This document shows, piece after piece, positions 58,151 through 64,000 of a stretch of 64,000 bases of DNA. The position numbers and the translations under genes are program-made. The stretch comes from Methylorubrum sp. B1-46 (GTDB taxonomy: Bacteria > Pseudomonadota > Alphaproteobacteria > Rhizobiales > Beijerinckiaceae). Every line of letters begins with the position of its first letter. Within the stretch, counting starts at the first letter, position 1. Below the pieces are notes generated by a model. That model was not told where the DNA came from, did not search any database, and worked only from the letters and a program-made list of their open reading frames with translations. Location of the stretch: assembly GCF_021117295.1 (NCBI RefSeq), contig NZ_CP088247.1, positions 4,231,001-4,295,000 on the forward strand. Reading direction: 5' to 3'.

Positions 58151-58201
58151 GGAATATTCCTTATTCTCTCCTCAGCCTCCCGTAGTTGCACGGAATATCC
58201 C
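58151..58201. promoter_or_regulatory. Two GGAATATYCC sites 41 bp apart
   Basis: GGAATATTCC (58151-58160, a perfect palindrome) and GGAATATCCC (58192-58201), 41 bases between starts. Candidate binding sites for a dimeric regulator; repA or the HARE-HTH product is a natural but unproved candidate. Confidence 0.5.
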
Positions 58202-58543
58202 GTATGAGGGGGCTCAAGACTTCCGGCCTAGGGACGAGAGACCGGTTCATTCCGTCTCGGAGACGGTTCGGCCTGCCTGTTCCGGCACGCTGAAGGCTTC
58301 TCAGACCGAGATGCTGGGGGCGCAGCCTCGAAGCACGCCGCGACGCTTCTGTCGGCGCAGCAGGACCGTGGGATCAGCCGTTCCGGGATGCGTCGACGCC
58401 AAGCGCCCGCTCGGCACCTCGGCATCAGACGCGGGGGGCTTTCCCAAAACCGCGCAAGCCGGCTTCATCGCGCCGGCTCGCCAGGGAAGAAGCCGCACGG
58501 AATAGAAAGAACTCGCATTCCTGTTCTGGCCATGTCATGCTCT

Positions 58544-58571
58544 ATTCCCAATGTTTTCCCTTGTTGGGAAT
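58544..58571. promoter_or_regulatory. 8-bp inverted repeat just before the HARE-HTH gene
   Basis: ATTCCCAA (58544-58551), 12 bases, TTGGGAAT (58564-58571): a perfect inverted repeat about 20 bases upstream of the ATG. Likely operator or promoter-overlapping site; a nested TTCCC...GGGAA (58556-58570) strengthens the symmetry. Confidence 0.55.
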
Positions 58572-58591
58572 GAGCGAGCGGGAACGCCGGG

Positions 58592-59125
58592 ATGGTCCTG
58601 TCGGAAGCTGAGGCTTTGGCGCGGCTGGAGGCGCTGCGTCGGCAGCGTGACGCGATCGAGCGGCAGATCGCCGATCTCCTGCTCTACCTCGAACTCGGCC
58701 GCCGGCTCGGCGGCCCGCCCGCGCCGGACGAGCGAGGGGACGCGCCCGCCCCAGTTCCGCAACCCGCTCCGCAGCCGGTTCAGGCACCGGCCTCTGCTCC
58801 TCCGCCTGCGGCCGAGCGCGCGAAACCGCCTGCGCCGGCTTTCAGCGCGCCGGACAAGGGAGAGGCCGGCCTGTCGGAGACGGTGCTCGCCCGCCGCTAC
58901 GGCCGGGCGGTGATCGAGGCGGCCCTCGCCGTCCTGGAGGAGGCGGGTCGTCCGCTGCATGCCAGCGAGATCCTGGCGCGGATCACCGAGCAGGGCTTTT
59001 CCCTGCCGGGGCAGGATCCGGTGGCGGCGCTCAACACCCGGCTCTGGAAGCGCTCCGGCCCCGGCGGCCCGCTCAAGCGGTTGGGCGAGGCCGTCTACGC
59101 CCCGGCCGATGCGGAGGAAGGATAG
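58592..59125 (+). CDS. HARE-HTH domain protein with coiled-coil and Pro/Ala linker
   Basis: 177 residues in three parts: an N-terminal leucine-rich coiled coil (LSEAEALARLEALRRQRDAI, about 4-36), a Pro/Ala-rich flexible linker (about 42-90), and a C-terminal HARE-like winged helix (about 105-171) with AALAVLEEAGRPLHASEILA, RITEQGFSLPGQDPVAALNT and GGPLKRLGEAVYAP. HARE-HTH domains occur in ASXL proteins, the RNA polymerase delta subunit and restriction-associated proteins and are thought to read DNA or link to other factors. Here it follows repA with a palindrome before its start, so a regulator of that module is likely but unproved. It ends in a strong hairpin. Confidence 0.78.
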   Translation: MVLSEAEALARLEALRRQRDAIERQIADLLLYLELGRRLGGPPAPDERGDAPAPVPQPAPQPVQAPASAPPPAAERAKPPAPAFSAPDKGEAGLSETVLARRYGRAVIEAALAVLEEAGRPLHASEILARITEQGFSLPGQDPVAALNTRLWKRSGPGGPLKRLGEAVYAPADAEEG

Positions 59126-59154
59126 GGTTCTCTCGTCCGCCGCGGCCCTGAAAC

Positions 59155-59190
59155 GCGAAGAGGCGGCTCCTTCGGGAGCCGCCTCTTCGC
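59155..59190. terminator. Bidirectional hairpin terminator
   Basis: GCGAAGAGGCGGCTCC (59155-59170), loop TTCG, GGAGCCGCCTCTTCGC (59175-59190): a perfect 16-bp stem with a UUCG tetraloop between convergent genes. The T-tract is weak, so termination may be partial or processing-linked. Confidence 0.75.
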
Positions 59191-59215
59191 GTCGCTTCTC
59201 TCGTGGGGGGCGTCC

Positions 59216-60514
59216 TCAGCGCGAGGCCGTGACGGAGCCGGTCGATTCCGCGGCCTCCCGCCGGTCCAGGTCCAGTCCGAGAGCCGTGGCCGGCGGATGG
59301 GCCTGGGCGAAGGCGCTGCCGTCGCGGGCCAGGGCCTCGCCGTGGGCGAACAGCGCCTTCATGTAAGGCTGGTCGAACGGCTTCTCCGAGGTCTTGGCGA
59401 AGCGCCCGTCGATCAGGGCGATCCGGAGATCCAGGCCGGTGCGCTCGGCAAAGCCCTTCGAGAGCGCGAGCGCCGCGCGGGTCTGCGCCTTGATCGCCGC
59501 CGACATGGTGCGGCCGAGCACCGAGAGGGTGGTGCGCGAGGCCATCTGGAATTCCGGTTCGAGCCGGTTGTTGACGACCAGGTAGACCCGGTGCGTCGGC
59601 AGGCGCAGCCGCGCCTCCCCGTCCAGGGCGGCGGCCGGCGCGAGGTAGAACGGGGCCATCGCCCCGCCGTCGTCGTGCAGCTCCGCAAACGTCTTGGTCT
59701 TGGTGCCGTCCTTGGCCCCATCCTTCGCCTCGGCGGGGATCGCCACCGGCGGGAAGACGCCGGGCACCGCCGTTGAGGCGAGCACGATCGCGCGGAACAG
59801 GCTCAGGGCCCGCGGGTCGCCGGTCTCGGCGTTGCGCTGGGCAATCGCGCCCATGTCCCACAGCACCGGCCGCTCGCTGTCGACCTGCGTCGTGGCGATC
59901 AGCAGGCGGCGGCCCTTGCCGTGCTCGGCCGCCACCGCCTTGAGCAGGGCCGGCGTCACCGCGCGCCCGATCCGTTCTTTCAGCGGCCACGTGTCGGTCA
60001 GGGAATCGGGCGTTCCGCCGAACTCGAACACGTCGGCGGCCGAGATCTCGGTGTAGTTCTCGCGCAGCGCCGCGTCGGCCTTCTGGCCGAGGGTCGGTGC
60101 CGCGAAGGCGAAGGGCGCGATCAGCGCGCCGGTCGAGACGCCGGTGACGACGCCGAATTCGGGGCGGTCGCCGCGCTCCGACCAGCCGGACAGCAGGCCG
60201 GCGGCAAACGCGCCGTTCTCCCCGCCCCCGGAGAGGACGAGCCAGGGATCGGCAGCGCGCGCCGCCCCGTCGATCAGGGACTGGAACGCGCGCACGTCGT
60301 CCCCCGCGATCCTGACCGAGGCCGGCAGGCCCTCGGGACGTGCGGTCGCGGCTTGGGCGGCTGTGTAGTCCGGCCGCTCGTCGGTCGATTTCTTCGCGGC
60401 CGGGGCGGCCAGCGCCCCCTGCGACAGGGCCAGCGCGACGAGGACGCCGGTCAGGGGCCGGCCGATCCGCCACGGGCGGAGCGGCAGGGTCGGTTGATGG
60501 AACTGTTTCGGCAT
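59216..60514 (-). CDS. Patatin-like phospholipase, secreted
   Basis: 432 residues. N-terminal signal (RIGRPLTGVLVALALSQGAL, cleavage near LAAPA), then the patatin domain: oxyanion loop SGGGENGAFAAGL (96-101), nucleophile Ser127 in TGVSTGAL, and catalytic Asp282 in HDDGGAM. The complete catalytic Ser-Asp dyad is visible. Acts on acyl groups of lipids, probably in the periplasm or outer membrane. The start is ATG 60514 (MPKQFHQPTLPLRP); the frame beyond is low quality. Convergent with the HARE-HTH gene, so it is not obviously part of the repA module. Confidence 0.88.
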   Translation of the reverse strand: MPKQFHQPTLPLRPWRIGRPLTGVLVALALSQGALAAPAAKKSTDERPDYTAAQAATARPEGLPASVRIAGDDVRAFQSLIDGAARAADPWLVLSGGGENGAFAAGLLSGWSERGDRPEFGVVTGVSTGALIAPFAFAAPTLGQKADAALRENYTEISAADVFEFGGTPDSLTDTWPLKERIGRAVTPALLKAVAAEHGKGRRLLIATTQVDSERPVLWDMGAIAQRNAETGDPRALSLFRAIVLASTAVPGVFPPVAIPAEAKDGAKDGTKTKTFAELHDDGGAMAPFYLAPAAALDGEARLRLPTHRVYLVVNNRLEPEFQMASRTTLSVLGRTMSAAIKAQTRAALALSKGFAERTGLDLRIALIDGRFAKTSEKPFDQPYMKALFAHGEALARDGSAFAQAHPPATALGLDLDRREAAESTGSVTASR

Positions 60515-60985
60515 CGACGCACGTCTCCCGACGGTGTTCGACAGCCCGCCTCGGCCGGAAAACACGGGTCGTGGCGGTCCGTTCCGTCCGGCCGGCCCGG
60601 CGCCGAATGCTTCGCCGGACAAGCTTTGCCGTCTCCCGCGTTCCGCGGTCACGCTGCCGCGGGTCCCAAGACTGTCTTGGCCGCCGGGCCGCGGGCGCGA
60701 AGACGATAAACGTCTTGATGAAAACGCCTGAACTGTCGGAAATTCTCTTCCGATTCGGATCACGGCGCAATCTTCGCTTTCGGATCACCCGTCGGCGGAT
60801 GCGCCGCCTCGAACCGTGACGCCCCGTGCGCGGGCGCACAAACCGCCGCAGTGGGCGAAGCGCGCGGACAGGTGAGGGGGGAGGACCAAGGTCGGCTTTA
60901 CGCCGGGGGGCGCCGTGCTCTAACGCCAAGGACAGAGGCGGAGGGCCTACGCCAAGCCCGATGCGAAGCCGGAGACCGAGAGCCG
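60515..60985. other. Gene-free divergent region between patatin and lyase genes
   Basis: About 470 bases. It carries TTCGGATCAC twice (60754-60763 and 60779-60788, 25 bases apart), possible regulatory direct repeats. An open frame runs into the lyase gene from 60851, but its first 45 codons are not family-like. Confidence 0.5.
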
Positions 60986-62035
60986 ATGAAACTGCCGCGC
61001 CGCTTCTTCCAGCCGCTCGCCGCCGGTGCGCCCGAGCCGTTCCGCGACCTGCCGATCAAGCTCGAGCGGATGATCCACTTCGTGCCGCCCCACAACGAGA
61101 AGGTCCGCGCCCGCGTGCCCGAACTCGCCAAGACGGTCGATGTGGTGCTCGGCAACCTGGAGGACGCGGTCCCCGCCGACCAGAAGGAGGCGGCGCGCAA
61201 CGGCTTCGTCGCGATGGCCAAGGCCACCGATTTCGCGGCCTCCGGCACCGGCCTGTGGACCCGCATCAATGCCCTGAACTCGCCCTGGATCCTCGACGAC
61301 CTCTTCACCCTCGTGGCGGAAGTCGGCGATAAGCTCGACGTGGTGATGGTGCCCAAAGTCGAAGGCCCCTGGGACATCCACTACATCGACCAGTTGCTGG
61401 CCCAGCTCGAAGCCCGCCACGGCGTCAAGAAGCCGATCCTCGTCCACGCCATCCTCGAAACGGCCGAGGGCGTGGCCAATGTGGACGCCATCGCCTGCGC
61501 GAGCCCTCGCATGCACGGCATGAGCCTGGGGCCGGCCGACCTCGCGGCGTCGCGCGGCATGAAGACCACCCGCGTCGGCGGCGGCCACCCGGATTACCGC
61601 GTCCTCAGCGATCCGAAGGGCGAGGAAGCCCGCGCCTCCGCCCAGCAGGATCTGTGGCACTACACCATCGCCCGGATGGTCGACGCCTGCATGGCCAACG
61701 GCATCAAGGCGTTCTACGGCCCGTTCGGCGACTTCTCCGATTCGGCGGCCTGCGAGGTGCAGTTCCGCAACGCCTTCCTGATGGGCTGCGCCGGCGCCTG
61801 GACCCTGCATCCGAGCCAGGTGGCGCTCGCCAAGACCGTGTTCGCCCCCGATCCGGCCGAGGTGAACTTCGCCGCTCGCATCGTCGAAGCGATGCCCGAC
61901 GGCACCGGCGCGGTGATGATCGACGGCAAGATGCAGGACGACGCCACCTGGAAGCAGGCCAAGGTCATCGTCGACCTCGCCCGCCTCGTGGCCGAGAAGG
62001 ATCCGGATCTCGCCAAGGTCTACAATCTGCCCTGA
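60986..62035 (+). CDS. HpcH/HpaI aldolase-citrate lyase family CoA-ester lyase
   Basis: 349 residues. TIM-barrel malyl-CoA/citryl-CoA lyase-like enzyme: metal and CoA-site features [18 protein letters not shown] (Glu/Asp of the family LDLEDAV site), [43 protein letters not shown], and [15 protein letters not shown]. It is distinct from the classical MclA of the serine cycle, whose N terminus is different (SFTLIQQATPRLHR-like). In a methylotroph it could act on malyl-CoA or methylmalyl-CoA, but the substrate is not given by sequence. Start ATG 60986 with GGAG 12 bases upstream ([14 protein letters not shown]). Confidence 0.86.
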   Translation: MKLPRRFFQPLAAGAPEPFRDLPIKLERMIHFVPPHNEKVRARVPELAKTVDVVLGNLEDAVPADQKEAARNGFVAMAKATDFAASGTGLWTRINALNSPWILDDLFTLVAEVGDKLDVVMVPKVEGPWDIHYIDQLLAQLEARHGVKKPILVHAILETAEGVANVDAIACASPRMHGMSLGPADLAASRGMKTTRVGGGHPDYRVLSDPKGEEARASAQQDLWHYTIARMVDACMANGIKAFYGPFGDFSDSAACEVQFRNAFLMGCAGAWTLHPSQVALAKTVFAPDPAEVNFAARIVEAMPDGTGAVMIDGKMQDDATWKQAKVIVDLARLVAEKDPDLAKVYNLP

Positions 62036-62094
62036 TCGTCGCGGATGGTGGCCTCGCGTTGGAACGGAAGGGGCGCGAGGCCTATCTATCGGTC

Positions 62095-62433
62095 ATGACC
62101 CAGACCAGCATGAGAACCGCGAAATTCGGCCTCGGGGCGGTGGTCCGGCACCGGATCTACCCGTTCCGCGGCGTCGTGTTCGACGTGGACCCGGAATTCG
62201 CCAACACCGAGGAATGGTGGCTCGCCATTCCCGAGGAGGTCCGGCCGCGCAAGGACCAGCCGTTCTACCACCTGCTCGCCGAGAACGCGGACAGCGAGTA
62301 CGTCGCCTACGTCTCCGAGCAGAACCTCGTGCCCGACACCTCCGGCGAGGCCCTGCGCCATGCCGGCATCCCCGAGGTGTTCGAGCGCAGCGCCGACGGC
62401 GCCTACCGTATGCGGATCGGCCACGCGAACTGA
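62095..62433 (+). CDS. hspQ: HspQ (heat-shock, hemimethylated-DNA-binding YccV family)
   Basis: 112 residues of the HspQ/YccV family, with KFGLGAVVRHRIYPFRGVVF, FANTEEWWLAIPEEVRPRKD and LLAENADSEYVAYVSEQNL. In E. coli it modulates Lon proteolysis and was described as binding hemimethylated DNA. It follows the lyase gene by about 60 bases, same strand. No clear RpoH-type promoter was seen. Start ATG 62095 precedes MTQTSMRTAKFG. Confidence 0.93.
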   Translation: MTQTSMRTAKFGLGAVVRHRIYPFRGVVFDVDPEFANTEEWWLAIPEEVRPRKDQPFYHLLAENADSEYVAYVSEQNLVPDTSGEALRHAGIPEVFERSADGAYRMRIGHAN

Positions 62434-62649
62434 CCGTCGTTCCGCCCGTCGGGCCGGAAGCGTAACGGTCCCGGCGCGGAACGCTTTGTTCAACCGCGAC
62501 CGCTATCAGGTGCAGCAACGTAAGAGCATCGTCCCGAAAGGTGGCCGCCGCCTTTCGGAGAAAGATGGTGCAAGAACAAGAGACGAGCGCATCGTGCCGG
62601 ATCCGGTCTCCAGCCCGATGCGCTCGCGTTGCATGAGGTCCTGATCGCG

Positions 62650-63906
62650 ATGGACGTGGTCACCATGCTGTTCATGAGCCTCGTGGCGGCCGCCGCCGCC
62701 GCGGGCTTTCTCGCGTTCGAGTGGCGGACCCTGCGCAACCGGGTGCTGCTGTTCTGGAGCGCCGGCTTCGCCGTCATCGTCCTCGGCAGTTCGCTGTCGC
62801 TGCTGCGCGCCACTTCCTTCCTCGTCGGGGTCTGGTTCGCCAACGGCCTGCTCGTGGTGGCCCATCTCCTGTTCCTGTTCGGCGTCGCCCGCTTCACCGG
62901 GCGCCGGGTCGCGCCCCTCTGGTGGGGCCTGCTGCTGCCCTGGGCCGGGCTCCTGCTCCTGCCCGAGGGAATCGACCCCACCCCCGTCTTCGCGATCACG
63001 GGTTCCACCCTCGTCGCCGCGGTCGCGCTGAAGGCCGCTCACGGCCTGCTGTCGCGCGCGGGCGCGCCGTTCGAGGAGCGGACCGCGGCTTCGGACGGCC
63101 TCGGCTTCGTCTTCGCCGTCCACGGCGCCTTCTACGCCGCCAAGGCGCTGATGGTGCCGCTGCCCGGCGCCTTCGTCAGCATCGTCGGCTTCAAGGGCGT
63201 GCTGATCCAGGTCTCGCTGGTGGAAGGCATCGTCGTCGAGGTGCTGCTCGCCCTGCTGATGGCCGCCGCCGTGCGCCGCCGCCGTGAGGAGGCGATGACG
63301 GCCTTGGCCGAGCGCGACGCCCTCACCGGCCTCTACAACCGCCGCGCCTTCGAGAGCCGGGCGCAGGCGGCGCTCGACGCCATGGCCGCGCGGCATCGGC
63401 CGGGGGCGCTGCTACTGCTCGACATCGACCGCTTCAAGACGGTCAACGACAGCTTCGGCCACGCCGTCGGCGACCGCCTCCTCGTGGGGCTGGCCGAGGT
63501 GCTGACAGAGGTGCTCGAAGCCGGCCCGACACGGGAGGCGATCCCGGCGCGGCTCGGCGGGGACGAGTTCGTGATCCTGGCGCCGGGGCTGGACGAGGCG
63601 GCGGTCCGCGCGCTGGGCGCGGCGATCGGCGCCCGCATGGCCCGCGCGGGCGGGCGGGATCTGCCGGCCGGCGCCACGGTGAGCATCGGCGCCGCCCTGT
63701 TCACCGCGGGGTCGGTCAAGCCGGACCTGTCGCTCGAATCCCTGACGGCCTCGGCCGACGCGGCGCTCTACGAGGCGAAGCGCCAGGGCCGCGACCGGCT
63801 GCACCTCCGGCGCCTGGTGCCGCCCGCGCCGGAACGCGGCTGCGGGCACCGCCGGGCGGACACGGCGCCATCCCCGCTCGCCTCCGGGGAGGGCTGCTGC
63901 GCCTGA
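62650..63906 (+). CDS. Membrane-bound diguanylate cyclase (GGDEF)
   Basis: 418 residues: six or seven N-terminal helices (MLFMSLVAAAAAAGFLAFEW, VLLFWSAGFAVIVLGSSLSL, ...) then a GGDEF domain (ALAERDALTGLYNRRAFESR, LLLDIDRFKTVNDSFGHAVG, RLGGDEFVIL, AADAALYEAKRQGRDR). The GGDEF is intact, so it should make c-di-GMP. The inhibitory RxxD site normally five residues before GGDEF reads TREAIPARLGGDEF, with no Asp, so product inhibition is probably lost. The start ATG 62650 has GAGGT upstream; an extra seven codons in frame start with TTG. It ends ~95 bases before the window end. Confidence 0.92.
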   Translation: MDVVTMLFMSLVAAAAAAGFLAFEWRTLRNRVLLFWSAGFAVIVLGSSLSLLRATSFLVGVWFANGLLVVAHLLFLFGVARFTGRRVAPLWWGLLLPWAGLLLLPEGIDPTPVFAITGSTLVAAVALKAAHGLLSRAGAPFEERTAASDGLGFVFAVHGAFYAAKALMVPLPGAFVSIVGFKGVLIQVSLVEGIVVEVLLALLMAAAVRRRREEAMTALAERDALTGLYNRRAFESRAQAALDAMAARHRPGALLLLDIDRFKTVNDSFGHAVGDRLLVGLAEVLTEVLEAGPTREAIPARLGGDEFVILAPGLDEAAVRALGAAIGARMARAGGRDLPAGATVSIGAALFTAGSVKPDLSLESLTASADAALYEAKRQGRDRLHLRRLVPPAPERGCGHRRADTAPSPLASGEGCCA

Positions 63907-63989
63907 GGGCGCCGGGACCCGCTTCAAGGCTCAATCACGGCCCGACGACGAAGGGGCACCCGCATCGCGGACGCCCCCGTCGATCATTC

Positions 63990-64000
63990 AGTGTCTCTCA
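63990..64000. repeat. Start of a GTGTCTCTCACAAAAC repeat cut by the window end
   Basis: The last bases read CAGTGTCTCTCA, identical to the outer end of the 75-bp repeat copies. The rest lies outside the window. Confidence 0.55.

Larger units (their letters stand above)
58128..58591. other. Intergenic region between repA and the HARE-HTH gene
   Basis: Gene-free (464 bases). Contains two GGAATATYCC elements (58151-58160 and 58192-58201), another GGAATA at 58499, and an 8-bp inverted repeat at 58544-58571 close to the next start. Confidence 0.6.

Noticed and set aside
59073..60929. 618-codon minus-strand frame over the patatin gene
   Set aside because: Another frame of the patatin gene, which has the catalytic Ser and Asp and a signal peptide.
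60851..60985. Upstream in-frame extension of the CoA-ester lyase
   Set aside because: The first 45 codons are unlike the family; ATG 60986 has GGAG and starts the conserved region.

Overview
The window looks like chromosomal DNA of a Methylobacterium/Methylorubrum-type alphaproteobacterium (Rhizobiales). The evidence is the visibly very GC-rich sequence, the FdxA - CarD - RpoH cluster, the CioAB-type cytochrome bd operon with its DUF2474 partner, the HWE-family histidine kinase, and the protein sequences themselves. This assignment is recognition by eye; no search was run. Most genes are single-copy housekeeping genes (prs, trmFO, uvrA, pabB/A/C, rimO, mazG, pncA, hspQ), so this is not mainly a plasmid or phage region.

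Layout. 1-6.5 kb: the 3' part of prs, a GreA/GreB-family factor, an AcuI-like reductase, a secreted repeat protein, fdxA, carD and an rpoH-family sigma factor. 6.5-9.3 kb: a LysR regulator, two tRNA genes (Pro-CGG, Arg-ACG) with a promoter and terminator, and about 900 bases without a convincing gene. 9.3-12 kb: the cioA-cioB-DUF2474 cyanide-insensitive quinol oxidase operon, preceded by two palindromes. 12.4-19 kb: a tiny secreted cysteine-rich peptide gene, an RND efflux pair whose permease carries a frameshift, and a ClC channel. 19-23.7 kb: small secreted proteins (poly-proline, HdeA-like), a DegP-type protease and dispersed repeats. 23.7-31.2 kb: trmFO, an HtrA-like protein that has lost its catalytic triad, an outer-membrane transporter and uvrA. 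31.7-44 kb: two chemotaxis-type proteins, a divergent RND efflux pair, a degenerate receiver protein, a large PAS/GAF HWE kinase and a Crp/Fnr regulator. 44-54.4 kb: GH25 lysozyme lipoprotein, DUF488, a UbiH-type hydroxylase, Qor, PncA, the overlapping pabB-pabA-pabC operon, a YafQ-like toxin remnant and rimO. 54.4-64 kb: small proteins, mazG, an iteron array with a plasmid-type RepA, a HARE-HTH protein, a patatin-like lipase, a CoA-ester lyase, hspQ and a diguanylate cyclase cut close to the window end by a repeat.

The most unusual locus is 56.3-59.2 kb. Seven 17-bp iterons, mostly spaced 22 or 33 bp apart, lie between mazG and a RepA_C-family replication initiator. A small HARE-HTH DNA-binding protein follows, with palindromes (GGAATATYCC type and an 8-bp inverted repeat) in between. 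It reads as a complete plasmid-style replication or copy-control module inside housekeeping DNA without par genes.

Two families of dispersed intergenic repeats occur. One is a composite of about 110 bp made of several stem-loops, placed mostly between convergent genes. The other is about 75 bp, bounded by a 14-bp inverted repeat containing TCACAAAACTCCCG. No CRISPR array, intact transposase, rRNA or riboswitch was recognised.
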